Notes: generated by a model not told the origin, from the sequence alone. Shown: positions 43,401 to 52,295, counted from the first letter of the stretch. The stretch: DNA of 64,000 nucleotides from JACJXF01 sp038316435 (GCA_038316435.1 JBBQAQ010000003.1:1-64000), one strand, 5' to 3'. Program-made: numbers and translations.

Positions 43401-43638
43401 TTTCTTTTTTAATCACTTTTTCAACAAAATATGCTGTTATAGGGAGAAAATATATTTTATCGGCTATGCCCTCACTTGTTTGAACAGTTGCAATATTTGG
43501 ATTAATTAAAACCGTCTCTATTCCTTCTTCACGAAGGGCTTTCAGTGCTTGAGAGCCCGAGTAATCAAACTCTCCAGCTTCTCCAATTTTAAGAGCTCCT
43601 GATCCTAGGAGAATAATTTTCTTTATTGATTTATCCAT
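40423..43638 (-). CDS. carB: carbamoyl-phosphate synthase large subunit
   Basis: CarB makes carbamoyl phosphate from ammonia, bicarbonate and 2 ATP, for arginine and pyrimidine synthesis. Its two homologous ATP-grasp halves are visible, the first starting ILLGSGALKIGEAGEFDYSG and the second IVLGSGAYRIGSSVEFDWC. Each contains ADP-binding elements such as IIRAAYTLGGQGSGF and VLIRPSYVLSGAAMNVV. A C-terminal MGS-like regulatory domain follows. The 1071-residue length is normal. The carA small subunit is not next to it. It faces argR divergently, consistent with arginine-linked control. Confidence 0.97.
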   Translation of the reverse strand: MDKSIKKIILLGSGALKIGEAGEFDYSGSQALKALREEGIETVLINPNIATVQTSEGIADKIYFLPITAYFVEKVIKKENPDGILLSFGGQTALNCGIELFRKNILKDNNVRVLGTPIQSIMDTEDREKFVNKLKEINVFTPKSIAVTNIEDAQKAASELGFPIIIRAAYTLGGQGSGFCYNMDELVQLARKAFSYSDQILVEESLKGWKEIEYEVVRDKYDNCITVCNMENFDPLGIHTGESIVVAPSQTLSNSEYHKLRRIAIELIRYIGIVGECNVQYALDPESEDYRVIEVNARLSRSSALASKATGYPLAFVAAKLALGYGLHELKNSITKTTSAFFEPSLDYIVCKIPRWDLNKFTGVSKLIDSSMKSVGEVMSIGRTFEEAIQKGLRMIGQGMHGFVGNHDLTFEDIERELNEPTDMRIFVIEKAFEKGLSIKKIHDLTKIDNWFLHKLERIYKIKNELEKYDSLEALPNSLLKEAKATGFSDFQLSRMILKESEMEEGLLQVRKYRKKLGIVPYVKQIDTLAAEYPAQTNYLYLTYGASVHDVEFQSDMKSVIVLGSGAYRIGSSVEFDWCSVNALNTVNDEGYRSIMINYNPETVSTDYDVCDRLYFDELSFERVMDIVELENPKGLIVSMGGQIPNNLAMRLHNQNVPILGTSPVSIDKAENRHKFSSLLDKLGIDQPRWQEMTSMPEIQEFISKVGFPVLIRPSYVLSGAAMNVVSNNEELVHFLKLAAHVSKQYPVVVSEFIEQAKEIEIDAVARDGELFSYAISEHVEFAGVHSGDATMVFPPQKIYFETVRRIKKIARQLAYNLEITGPFNIQFLAKDNDIKVIECNLRASRSMPFVSKVLKTNLIELATKVMLKVPVEKPAKSIFDLDYIGIKAPQFSFSRLKQADPVLGVDMASTGEVGCIGDNFYDAVLKAMLSTGYRIPKKNILLSTGPMRSKVELVNSCRLLREKGYNLFATHGTHNFLKLNGIESTALHWPDEDKQPNTLDYLKNKMIDLVINIPKDLTKTELSNDYMIRRSAVDYNIPLITNARLASAFIIAFCKMSIDEISIKSWDEYK

Positions 43639-43913
43639 TTAATATTTTATTTTTTTAGTCAGAATATAATCGTCTAATATCGTTTTACTAATAACTTATA
43701 AATGCTCCCCAGAAAAATTTTTTAACAACATTCCTGCATAAAGATATTATAAAGCTTAATAGCTCAAGTAAATATGCGTCATAGATATTAAAATGTACAA
43801 GTGCTTTCTGCATTTCTATATTTATTCGCAACAAAAATAGATAAAAAAATCAGAAAAACCCGCAATTTGTCACACATAATGTATATTTTTGCATTTTAAT
43901 TGTATATTTATAC
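43639..43913. promoter_or_regulatory. divergent carB/argR control region
   Basis: The 275-base gap feeds carB on the minus strand and argR on the plus strand. A minus-strand TATTTTTG box (43839-43832) could start carB with a leader of about 190 bases. A plus-strand TATTTTTG box (43884-43891) could start argR. The ArgR-like palindromes cover the argR side only. Confidence 0.45.
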
Positions 43914-43914
43914 A
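43880..43914 (+). promoter_or_regulatory. tandem ARG-box-like operators at the argR promoter
   Basis: TGTATATTTTTGCA (43880-43893) and TGTATATTTATACA (43901-43914) are two palindromic sites whose starts are exactly 21 bases apart. That is the 18-plus-3 spacing of paired ARG boxes. The first covers the TATTTTTG -7 box (43884-43891). The second reaches the argR start codon at 43914. Autorepression by ArgR with arginine is the likely use. Confidence 0.6.
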
Positions 43915-44390
43915 TGAAAAATAAGAATGAGCGCTTACAGGCAATACGGCGAATAATTGGGAAAAAGAAAATTTCCAGTCAAGAAGAGCTAATGCATCTT
44001 TTGATTGCTGAAGGATTCCAAATTACCCAAGCAACCCTTTCCCGTGATCTTCATTTTCTTAAGGTATCCAAAATGCCGGGACTCGATGATGAATACATTT
44101 ATGTACTTAAGAATAATGACTTTTCTGCACCGACAGGAATTAAGTCTGGTTTTCCGTTAAATGGTTTATTATCGATGCAATTTGCTCAGGGTATGGCACT
44201 TATTAGAACTTTACCAGGGTTTGCTAGTGGAATCGCCTCAGCTATTGATACAATGAAAATTAAAGAAATAGCAGGCACCATTGCTGGAGATGACACAATA
44301 CTATTAATCCCATGTGATGGCTCTCAAAAGGAGGAAATTGTAAGAAAATTATCAAGAATTATTCCTGGAATGAAATCAAAACTTTTATAG
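43914..44390 (+). CDS. argR: arginine repressor
   Basis: ArgR is a 158-residue hexameric regulator that binds DNA when arginine is present. The N-terminal winged helix includes KISSQEELMHLLIAEGFQIT QATLSRDL. The C-terminal arginine-binding core has the strictly conserved AGTIAGDDTILLIPCDGSQ. It leads the arginine/proline operon, with its stop directly followed by the GNAT gene. Paired palindromes in its promoter suggest autoregulation. Confidence 0.95.
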   Translation: MKNKNERLQAIRRIIGKKKISSQEELMHLLIAEGFQITQATLSRDLHFLKVSKMPGLDDEYIYVLKNNDFSAPTGIKSGFPLNGLLSMQFAQGMALIRTLPGFASGIASAIDTMKIKEIAGTIAGDDTILLIPCDGSQKEEIVRKLSRIIPGMKSKLL

Positions 44391-44996
44391 ATGCTAACTG
44401 AAAAAATTATTATCAAATTTGCAGACGTCTCTGACCTGATATTTGTTGATGATGTAAAGGATGCGATTTTAAAGGCTTCAGAAGAAAAAGGTACCGGAAT
44501 TGCTGTACGATCACCAGAATATATTACCGCAAAGATCCTTGATGGTAAGGCTATTATGGCAAAGACTGAAAAAGGAAAATGGGCGGGTTTTTGCTACATA
44601 GAATCTTGGGGTCATAATCGATTTGTAGCAAACAGCGGACTTATTGTCAATAAAGATTATCGTGGAAGAGGACTAGCTAAAGCTATAAAATCGAAAGCTT
44701 TTGATTTATCTCAAAATCTTTTCCCCGGAGCCAAACTTTTTGGAATCACAACAAGTCTTGCAGTAATGAAGATTAATTCAGAACTAGGTTATAAACCTGT
44801 AACGATATCTGAGTTAACCAGTGATGAAGAGTTTTGGAAAGGATGTCAAACTTGTCCTTACTATGATATTTTAGTTCGGACAAAAAGATCGCATTGTTTG
44901 TGCACTGCAATGTTACTTGACCCGTCAGAAAAAAAAGAAACAATGTTGCCAATAAGTCAGAAAATTAATGAATCATTTAATGCATCAAAAGAATAA
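44391..44996 (+). CDS. GNAT acetyltransferase of the arginine operon, with Cys tail
   Basis: A 201-residue GNAT protein. The acetyl-CoA loop is YRGRGLAKAIKSKAF (residues 90-104). Its place between argR and argG suggests that it is the N-acetylglutamate or N-succinylglutamate synthase (ArgA function) of this cluster, which is an inference. After the GNAT core there is a tail with C152-x2-C155 and C169-x-C171 (GCQTCPYY...SHCLCTAM). This could bind zinc or iron and is not part of the common GNAT fold. It starts on the base after the argR stop. Confidence 0.85.
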   Translation: MLTEKIIIKFADVSDLIFVDDVKDAILKASEEKGTGIAVRSPEYITAKILDGKAIMAKTEKGKWAGFCYIESWGHNRFVANSGLIVNKDYRGRGLAKAIKSKAFDLSQNLFPGAKLFGITTSLAVMKINSELGYKPVTISELTSDEEFWKGCQTCPYYDILVRTKRSHCLCTAMLLDPSEKKETMLPISQKINESFNASKE

Positions 44997-45007
44997 ACCT
45001 TTCAATT

Positions 45008-46213
45008 ATGAAGAAAAAGCTAGTACTTGCCTACAGTGGCGGATTAGATACGTCATTCTGCACTCATTATTTAAGTAATCAGGAAGAATATGAAGTACAT
45101 ACTGTAATTGTAAATACCGGAGGTTTTACATCCGCAGAACTTATCGCTCTAGAAGAAAAAGCATATAAATTTGGATCATATAAACATTTTGCAATTGATG
45201 CTACTGCAGATTATTACAATCATTGTATCCGTTATCTTATATTCGGAAATATTATGAGGAACAGAAATTATCCACTTTCTGTAAGTTCTGAGCGAAGTTT
45301 CCAAGCATTAAAAGTAATAAATTATGCAAGGGAAATGGGAATTAACACAATAGCCCATGGATCAACAGGTGCGGGGAATGATCAGGTTAGGTTTGAAGCA
45401 ATATTTCAGGTAATGGCACCTGAAATTGAAGTAATAGCACCTATTCGGGATATGAGCCTTACTAGAGAACAGGAAATCGATTATCTAAAAAAAGCCGGGA
45501 TTGAATTTAATTTTGAAAAGTCAAAATATAGTATCAATCAAGGACTTTGGGGAACAAGTGTTGGAGGAAAAGAAACTTTATGTTCTGAAAAGGAATTACC
45601 AGATGAGGCATATCCTGTAAATATCACTAAAACAGGAACAGAAATTATTGAATTAGAATTTATTGAGGGAGAGCCAAGGAAAATAAATGGAAAAGATTTT
45701 AATAATTGCGTTGAACTCATTCAGTATTTGGAAGAACTTGCATCGGAATATGCAATAGGCAGAGACGTTCATGTTGGAGAAACTATAATTGGAATTAAAG
45801 GAAGAGTTGGATTTCAGGCATCAGCTGCATATATTCTTATAAATGCGCATTATTCACTTGAAAAGCATGTTTTATCAAAATGGCAACAACACTGGAAGGA
45901 ACAGTTAGGTAATTGGTATGGTATGTTTATTCATGAAGGCCAATTTCTGGAACCAGTAATGAGAGATATTGAAACCTTTTTGGTCAATAGCCAAAGAAAT
46001 GTCACAGGAAAAGTTTATATCAGATTACGACCATATTCAATGAAAGTAACTGGGGTCGAAAGTAAGAAAGATCTTATGAACTCGGGGTTTGCAAGATACG
46101 GGGAAGAAATCGGTGCTTGGACCGGTGAAGATGTAAAAGGTTTTACAAAGATTTTCTCAAACCCGTTAAAAATATATTATACTGTAAATCCACAAGAAAA
46201 ACCTGAAATTTAA
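45008..46213 (+). CDS. argG: argininosuccinate synthase
   Basis: ArgG joins citrulline and aspartate with ATP. The PP-loop motif is LVLAYSGGLDTSFCTHYL at the N-terminus, and the substrate-binding block is HGSTGAGNDQVRFE. The 401-residue protein is normal in length. It follows the GNAT gene by 11 bases and precedes proC by 10, as part of the same operon. Confidence 0.97.
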   Translation: MKKKLVLAYSGGLDTSFCTHYLSNQEEYEVHTVIVNTGGFTSAELIALEEKAYKFGSYKHFAIDATADYYNHCIRYLIFGNIMRNRNYPLSVSSERSFQALKVINYAREMGINTIAHGSTGAGNDQVRFEAIFQVMAPEIEVIAPIRDMSLTREQEIDYLKKAGIEFNFEKSKYSINQGLWGTSVGGKETLCSEKELPDEAYPVNITKTGTEIIELEFIEGEPRKINGKDFNNCVELIQYLEELASEYAIGRDVHVGETIIGIKGRVGFQASAAYILINAHYSLEKHVLSKWQQHWKEQLGNWYGMFIHEGQFLEPVMRDIETFLVNSQRNVTGKVYIRLRPYSMKVTGVESKKDLMNSGFARYGEEIGAWTGEDVKGFTKIFSNPLKIYYTVNPQEKPEI

Positions 46214-46223
46214 AAATTATAAA

Positions 46224-47033
46224 ATGAACCTTCAATCTACAAAAATTGCAATTCTTGGCGGCGGGAATATCGGAACAGCCATTGCCAGAGGACTTGTTCG
46301 AGCAGGAACAATTCCAGCAAATAATATAACTCTTACCCGAAGAAATGTTTCAAAGATTTCAGAGCTATCAACTCTAGGAATTAATGTTACAGACAATAAT
46401 CAGTTTGCTGTCAGTAATTCGGATATCATCATTCTTGCTGTACTTCCGTCTCAATTATTACCACTGATTGACACCTTAAAGGGAACAATAAAAAAAGATA
46501 AACATATAATTGTTTCCGTTGTCTCAGCATTTAGTATTCTTGAAATGAATCAGAGGATAGAAAACCAAGCAGTTATTATAAGAGCGATGCCCAATATCGC
46601 AGCATCTGTTGGTGAATCTATGACATGTTTAAGTTCAAATACGGGAGATGAATCGCAACTGGAAAAAGTAAAAAATATATTTGATGAGGTTGGTAGCACG
46701 CTTATTATACCCGAAAATTTAATGTCTTCAGCAACCATTCTTGGTGCTTGCGGTATCGCATTTTTCATGCGCTATATACGTGCGGCTTCTCAAGGAGGTA
46801 TTCAGGTTGGATTCCATGCTGCTGAAGCTCAATTCATTGCAGCACAAACAGCTCGCGGAGCTACAAGCCTTCTACTGGAATCAGGAAATCATCCAGAAAG
46901 AGAAATTGATAAAGTAACGACTCCGATGGGCTGCACAATTGCCGGATTAAATGAAATGGAGCATAATGGATTAAGTTCCGCGTTAATTAAGGGCATAGTT
47001 CTATCATTTAATGAAATAAACAAACTAAAGTGA
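46224..47033 (+). CDS. proC: pyrroline-5-carboxylate reductase
   Basis: ProC reduces pyrroline-5-carboxylate to proline with NAD(P)H. The Rossmann motif is IAILGGGNIGTAIARGLV. The C-terminal signature region reads ESGNHPEREIDKVTTPMGC TIAGLNEME. The length of 269 is normal. Its stop overlaps the GTG start of the M20 gene by four bases. proA and proB are three genes further on. Confidence 0.96.
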   Translation: MNLQSTKIAILGGGNIGTAIARGLVRAGTIPANNITLTRRNVSKISELSTLGINVTDNNQFAVSNSDIIILAVLPSQLLPLIDTLKGTIKKDKHIIVSVVSAFSILEMNQRIENQAVIIRAMPNIAASVGESMTCLSSNTGDESQLEKVKNIFDEVGSTLIIPENLMSSATILGACGIAFFMRYIRAASQGGIQVGFHAAEAQFIAAQTARGATSLLLESGNHPEREIDKVTTPMGCTIAGLNEMEHNGLSSALIKGIVLSFNEINKLK

Positions 47034-48088
47034 ATTCTGATAAATTAATTCAGGCTACCAGTCTTTTAAAACAGGTACTCTCAATTCCCTCAATAAGTAA
47101 GGAAGAGACACAGGTATGCAGCTTTTTGCAGGAATGGTTCAGAGAAAAAGGTTTTCATGTTTTTAGAAAACACAACAATATCTGGATTAAGTCCCATGTG
47201 AATGACAACCTGCCAACAATATTAATGAATTCACATTTGGACACTGTCAAGCCAAGCAGTGACTGGACACTGGATCCGTACCTTCCAGAGATTCATGGCA
47301 ATAAGATCTATGGGCTTGGAAGTAATGATGCAGGAGGTGCAGTTATTGCCATGATATTCTCATTTCTTGAATTGCATGTACTTAAAGATAGAGATTACAA
47401 TTTAATTTTAGTTTTAAGCTCTGAAGAAGAAATTTCAGGCTTAAAAGGGATATCATCAGTTATTGAGGACTTAGGAAAATTTGAACTTGCAATCATTGGT
47501 GAACCTACAAATATGAAGATGGCAGTTAGCGAAAGAGGATTAATTGTTTTGGATTGTATAGCACATGGGAAGGCTGGTCATGCAGCACATAAGAATGGTG
47601 AAAATGCCATTATGAAAGCTTTAAAAGATATTGAGATTCTTGATACTCTGAAATTTGAAAAAGCATCAGAATTTCTTGGGGAGGTAGGTGTTTGTGTTAC
47701 CCTAATTGAAGCAGGTACCCAACATAATGTTATTCCAGATTTGTGCAAGTTTGTAGTAGACGTCAGAACAAACGAGCATTATAGTAACGAAGAAATTTTG
47801 AGTATTATCCGCTCTAAACTAAAATCAGAAGTCAACCCAAGAAGCATGAGGCTGGCATCTTCTTCACTTAAAATGTCTCATCCATTAGTGCAAAAAGCTA
47901 TAGCTATGGGCATTGAAACTTTTGGCTCAAAAACATTGTCTGATCAGGCCGTAATTCCAGGCCCTTCTGTAAAAATCGGACCAGGCATCTCAGAACGTTC
48001 ACATCAGGCCGATGAATTTATTTTCACGGATGAAATTCAATCAGGCATAGAATTATATACTAAGCTATTAACAGGTTTTAAATTGTAA
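47030..48088 (+). CDS. M20 deacylase, N-acyl-ornithine/citrulline deacetylase (ArgE-like)
   Basis: A 352-residue M20 metallopeptidase-fold deacylase. Metal ligands include the H in NSHLDTV, the D in GLGSNDAGG and the EE pair in VLSSEEEISG; GEPTNMKMAVSERGLI follows. It starts with GTG in a GTGA overlap with the proC stop and is followed by argH after one base. Context suggests that it removes the N-acyl group from an arginine precursor. In Bacteroidota this may be succinyl or acetyl from ornithine or citrulline; the substrate cannot be read from the sequence. Confidence 0.88.
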   Translation: MNSDKLIQATSLLKQVLSIPSISKEETQVCSFLQEWFREKGFHVFRKHNNIWIKSHVNDNLPTILMNSHLDTVKPSSDWTLDPYLPEIHGNKIYGLGSNDAGGAVIAMIFSFLELHVLKDRDYNLILVLSSEEEISGLKGISSVIEDLGKFELAIIGEPTNMKMAVSERGLIVLDCIAHGKAGHAAHKNGENAIMKALKDIEILDTLKFEKASEFLGEVGVCVTLIEAGTQHNVIPDLCKFVVDVRTNEHYSNEEILSIIRSKLKSEVNPRSMRLASSSLKMSHPLVQKAIAMGIETFGSKTLSDQAVIPGPSVKIGPGISERSHQADEFIFTDEIQSGIELYTKLLTGFKL

Positions 48089-48089
48089 T

Positions 48090-49430
48090 ATGAAACTTTG
48101 GGATAAAGGTAAAAATACAGACTCTACAATACTTACCTTCACAGTAGGTAAAGATCGGGAGCTTGACATTGAATTAGCCAAATTTGATGTAATCGCTTCC
48201 ATTGCACATGTTATTATGCTTAGTTCCGTAAATCTTTTGACAATAACAGAAAAGGAAACGCTTGTAAAGGCACTACTTGAGGTTTATCGCAACATCGAAG
48301 ATGGACAATTTATTATTGAGGCTGGAATGGAAGATGTTCATTCACAAGTAGAAAAAACTTTAACTGAAAGAATTGGTGAAACGGGTAAGAAAATACATTC
48401 TGCCCGATCAAGGAATGACCAGGTCATGGTTGATTTAAAATTGTTCTATCGAGATCAAATGGTTACTCTTGCTTTACTTACTTCTGAGCTCATTAAAACA
48501 CTACTTGAATTAAGTGAAAAAAATAAAGATATTATCATTCCAGGGTATACTCATCTTCAGGCAGCAATGCCTTCTTCTTTAGGATTATGGTTCGCAGCCT
48601 ATGCTGAAAGTCTTACAGAAGATTTAATGTTCCATGAAGGAATAATGGAGTACATAAATCAGAATCCGCTAGGTTCAGCTGCAGGTTATGGTTCATCTTT
48701 TCCAATTAATAGAGAGTTAACTACCGAATTGCTGGAATTCAGTAATTTACATATTAATTCAATTAATGCTCAAATGAGTAGGGGGAAAACAGAAAAGTTT
48801 ATTGCTGCAGGATTAGGTGCAATTGCAGGCAGTTTGGGAAAAATGTCAATGGACCTGACTCTTTTTATGAGTCAAAACTTCAGCTTTCTTAAACTCAATG
48901 ATGAATTGACTACCGGCTCAAGTATTATGCCTCATAAGAAAAACCCCGATGTTATTGAACTAATACGTGCTAAATCTTCAAGGATTAGTGGGGTTTATCA
49001 GGATATTACAATGCTCACTCAAAATTTACCTTCCGGCTATCATCGCGATTTTCAATTACTAAAAGAAATTCTTTTCCCATGTTACCATGAAATATTTTCA
49101 TGCATAAACATGATGAATTTTGCTTTAAATAATCTTAATATTCAGACGAATATAATTGAAGACGAAAGATATTTATTCATTTTCAGTGTAGAAAATGTTA
49201 ATGAAAAAGTAAAAGAAGGAACTCCTTTCAGGGATGCTTATGCTCAGGTAGCCTCAGAGATCGACAAGGGCGAATTCAGGCGACTCAAAAAAGTAAGTTA
49301 TTCTCATACAGGAAGTATTGGAAATTTGGCAAATGATAAAATCAATGAAAAGTTAGAAAAAGTGAATAAGAAGCTAGAAATTGAAAAGTATGCAGGGTTC
49401 GCTAAAAGATTCATTAACAAAGTAAAGTAA
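48090..49430 (+). CDS. argH: argininosuccinate lyase
   Basis: ArgH splits argininosuccinate to arginine and fumarate, the last step of arginine synthesis. The fumarase/aspartase-superfamily signature is TGSSIMPHKKNPDVIELIRA, with GIIPGYTHLQ-type and HSARSRNDQV segments also present. The 446-residue length is normal. It is one base from the M20 gene and six bases from proB. Confidence 0.97.
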   Translation: MKLWDKGKNTDSTILTFTVGKDRELDIELAKFDVIASIAHVIMLSSVNLLTITEKETLVKALLEVYRNIEDGQFIIEAGMEDVHSQVEKTLTERIGETGKKIHSARSRNDQVMVDLKLFYRDQMVTLALLTSELIKTLLELSEKNKDIIIPGYTHLQAAMPSSLGLWFAAYAESLTEDLMFHEGIMEYINQNPLGSAAGYGSSFPINRELTTELLEFSNLHINSINAQMSRGKTEKFIAAGLGAIAGSLGKMSMDLTLFMSQNFSFLKLNDELTTGSSIMPHKKNPDVIELIRAKSSRISGVYQDITMLTQNLPSGYHRDFQLLKEILFPCYHEIFSCINMMNFALNNLNIQTNIIEDERYLFIFSVENVNEKVKEGTPFRDAYAQVASEIDKGEFRRLKKVSYSHTGSIGNLANDKINEKLEKVNKKLEIEKYAGFAKRFINKVK

Positions 49431-49436
49431 AGTATA

Positions 49437-50249
49437 ATGGAATATAGAAAACATCTAAAGAATAAAAAAAAGATAGTTATTAAGGTTGGGTCAAGCTCTT
49501 TAACGCATTCAAACGGCAAATTAAATCTAATGCGTATAGAAAAGCTAGTCAGGGCAATTGTAGATGTTCATAACTCAGGCAAAGACGTTCTTTTGGTTTC
49601 GTCAGGAGCAATAGCTACCGGAGCCGCTAAAATGGGTTTAGATAAAAAACCTGAAGATAAAATTAAAAAACAAGCACTTGCAGCTATTGGTCAGGCAGAA
49701 CTTATTAAAATATACGATAAATTTTTTCAGGAATATAATAAAACAGTAGGACAGATCCTGATAACTAAAGATGGTATTGAAAATTCTATCCGCAGAAAAA
49801 ATGCTAAAAACACTATCAATGAATTGCTAAGTATGGGCATTATTCCAATTATCAATGAAAATGATACTATTTCAACTCATGAAATTGAATTTGGTGATAA
49901 TGATACATTATCTGCAGTAGTTTCATCATTAATAAATGCAGACCTATTAATCTTGCTTTCTGATATAGATGGAATGTTTACAAGCGATCCAAAAATGAAT
50001 GATACTGCCAAACTAATTTCAGAAGTTATTGATATGTCAGTGGAGCTTGAATCATACATTTATGATAACAATTCAGCGTTTGGAACTGGTGGGATGACGT
50101 CCAAAATAATAGCCGCAAGACATTGCATTGAACATAATATAGACATGGTCATAACGAATGGTTCTGATCCATCTATAATATTTGATGTATTGGCAGGGAA
50201 GGATGTTGGGACTCACTTTGTTTCACAAACATTAATTAATTGCGAGTAG
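49437..50249 (+). CDS. proB: glutamate 5-kinase, without PUA domain
   Basis: ProB phosphorylates glutamate as the first step of proline synthesis. The amino-acid-kinase core is seen in IVIKVGSSSLT, VLLVSSGAIATGAAKMGL, and the GFGTGGM-like GTGGMTSKIIAARHC. At 270 residues it has only the kinase domain and lacks the C-terminal PUA domain of E. coli ProB, which is a known short form. It lies between argH and proA. Confidence 0.95.
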   Translation: MEYRKHLKNKKKIVIKVGSSSLTHSNGKLNLMRIEKLVRAIVDVHNSGKDVLLVSSGAIATGAAKMGLDKKPEDKIKKQALAAIGQAELIKIYDKFFQEYNKTVGQILITKDGIENSIRRKNAKNTINELLSMGIIPIINENDTISTHEIEFGDNDTLSAVVSSLINADLLILLSDIDGMFTSDPKMNDTAKLISEVIDMSVELESYIYDNNSAFGTGGMTSKIIAARHCIEHNIDMVITNGSDPSIIFDVLAGKDVGTHFVSQTLINCE

Positions 50250-50269
50250 TTTCCCCTGATATTTAAAAA

Positions 50270-51517
50270 ATGAAAAAAATAGAAGAAATTGGAGAAAATG
50301 CAAAATCTGTATCATATTTTCTTTCGCAGGTTTCCAGCACGGCAAAGAATTTTGCTCTACTTCTAGCAGCTAAAAATTTACGCAAAAGTTCAGTTCAAAT
50401 TCTCGATGCAAATAAACAGGATGTTGCAAATGCAAAGGAAAATGGCTTAAAAGGATCAATTCTTGACCGCTTAATGCTTTCTTCTGAAAGAATAAATGAT
50501 ATGGCATCAGGTTTAGAGAATATTTCTAACCTTGAAGATCCAATTGGTGAAATTGTATCCATGAATACAAGACCTAACGGCTTACAGATTGGTCAAAGAA
50601 GGGTTCCGCTTGGTGTAGTTGGGATAATTTATGAAGCAAGACCTAACGTAACCTCAGATGTTTTTGGATTATGTATTAAAACAGGAAACGCATGCATTTT
50701 GAGAGGTGGCAAAGAAGCCTTTCTTTCTAACATGGCTATTGTTACTATTCTAAGAAGATCATTAATTGAAGCAGGTCTTCCTGAGGATTCGGTTCAATTG
50801 GTTGAAGACACTACCAGAGAAAGTGCAATGGCCTTGATGAAACTCAACAAATACCTCGATATTCTAATTCCGCGTGGAGGGGCTGGCTTGATTAAAACCG
50901 TGGTTGAAAACAGTACAGTGCCAGTAATTGAAACTGGAGTTGGTAATTGTCACATTTACATTGATTCATCGGCCGATCCAAATAAAGCCATAAATATTAC
51001 TTACAATGCTAAAACTCACAGACCGGGAGTATGTAACGCTGCTGAGAGTCTGTTAATCCACAGCTCTGTTGCGAAAGTCCTGTTGCCATTGATCGGAGAA
51101 AAACTTAGAGAGAAAAATGTTGAAATACGTGGGGATAAAATTACTTGCGAAATACTGGATTACGCAGTAATTGCAACGGAGGAAGATTGGGGAACTGAGT
51201 ATTTGGACTATATTATTTCTGTTAAAGTTGTAAATTCTATTTCTGAGGCCATCACTCATATTAATAAATACGGCACAAATCATTCAGAGTCAATTGTTAC
51301 AGAGGATTATAGCAATGCCCAACAATTTCTAAATCAAGTTGACGCTGCAGCTGTATACGTCAATGCATCAACTCGATTTACTGATGGATTTGAATTTGGA
51401 TTTGGAGCAGAAATAGGAATCAGCACTCAGAAATTACATGCTAGAGGACCCATGGGATTGAAAGCCCTTACTTCCACTAAATATATTATTTATGGGGATG
51501 GCCAAATACGACAATAA
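50270..51517 (+). CDS. proA: glutamate-5-semialdehyde dehydrogenase
   Basis: ProA reduces glutamyl-5-phosphate. The 415-residue aldehyde-dehydrogenase-fold protein has the block VIYEARPNVTSDVFGLCIKTGN, the catalytic cysteine in RPGVCNAAESLL, and the C-terminal GAEIGISTQKLHARGPMGL. It is the last gene of the operon; the next gene is on the other strand 25 bases later. Confidence 0.97.
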   Translation: MKKIEEIGENAKSVSYFLSQVSSTAKNFALLLAAKNLRKSSVQILDANKQDVANAKENGLKGSILDRLMLSSERINDMASGLENISNLEDPIGEIVSMNTRPNGLQIGQRRVPLGVVGIIYEARPNVTSDVFGLCIKTGNACILRGGKEAFLSNMAIVTILRRSLIEAGLPEDSVQLVEDTTRESAMALMKLNKYLDILIPRGGAGLIKTVVENSTVPVIETGVGNCHIYIDSSADPNKAINITYNAKTHRPGVCNAAESLLIHSSVAKVLLPLIGEKLREKNVEIRGDKITCEILDYAVIATEEDWGTEYLDYIISVKVVNSISEAITHINKYGTNHSESIVTEDYSNAQQFLNQVDAAAVYVNASTRFTDGFEFGFGAEIGISTQKLHARGPMGLKALTSTKYIIYGDGQIRQ

Positions 51518-51542
51518 GAATTATTAATTCGTTCCGTTGCTT

Positions 51543-52109
51543 TTACCAATTGCCTTTTCGATGTTTCCCCCCTATGTAATAGATTGCTCCTACATTGATA
51601 ACCAATTGGTTAAAAGTACTTACTATGTATTTACCTGAAATATAAGCATCAAAAGTATCATCCACATAAAGATGAAAGGCTCCACCTAGATTTAAACCGG
51701 GCTTTAAATCAGACATATTAGAAAGATTAGGATTGTTTTCCAGAATTTTCCACTTTGAAATAATTGCAGTTGTATTTAATCCGGCAAATCCCATAAATCG
51801 TATAGCTTTATCTTTATAAATGCTATACACCCCATCCAAATCTCCATGAAACATATGGGTTCTGAGTTCTTGAGAAAAATTAGATCTTTTGTATGCTTTA
51901 TAGACACTTAATGAAGGAACAATATGAGTTCTCTTATCAACTTCAAAATACATTTTACAGAAAATACCTGGATTACCGGTAGTTCCAGTATTATAATCAA
52001 CTCCTGAAGAAAATGTTAAACCTCCAGAAATTCCGTCAAATTGAGCATTTAGGTTTAACAAAAACATAATTAAACCTAAGCTAATAATAATTTTTCTTGA
52101 AAAATTCAT
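51543..52109 (-). CDS. hypothetical exported beta-barrel protein
   Basis: Not recognised by family. The 188-residue protein has a signal peptide (IIISLGLIMFLLNLNAQ) and short amphipathic strands (IVPSLSVYKAYKR, KPGLNLGGAFHLYVDDTFD, LVINVGAIYYIGGKH), as in small outer-membrane barrels. It lies on the opposite strand between proA and atpD and does not look functionally linked to them. Confidence 0.7.
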   Translation of the reverse strand: MNFSRKIIISLGLIMFLLNLNAQFDGISGGLTFSSGVDYNTGTTGNPGIFCKMYFEVDKRTHIVPSLSVYKAYKRSNFSQELRTHMFHGDLDGVYSIYKDKAIRFMGFAGLNTTAIISKWKILENNPNLSNMSDLKPGLNLGGAFHLYVDDTFDAYISGKYIVSTFNQLVINVGAIYYIGGKHRKGNW

Positions 52110-52295
52110 AAGAATATCTTTACCGTTTTAATGAATTCTACATTATCCTGTTTTAATTGGATGGTGTAAGTAAAAAAGAACCTTTTCTAAGTTAAAACAA
52201 ATCCAAATTAATAATGTCAGTTAAAAATAGCATATTTTAATAAAATCTTCATATACACCAATTCAATATATTATTTTTTTTTATTCAAAAAATAC

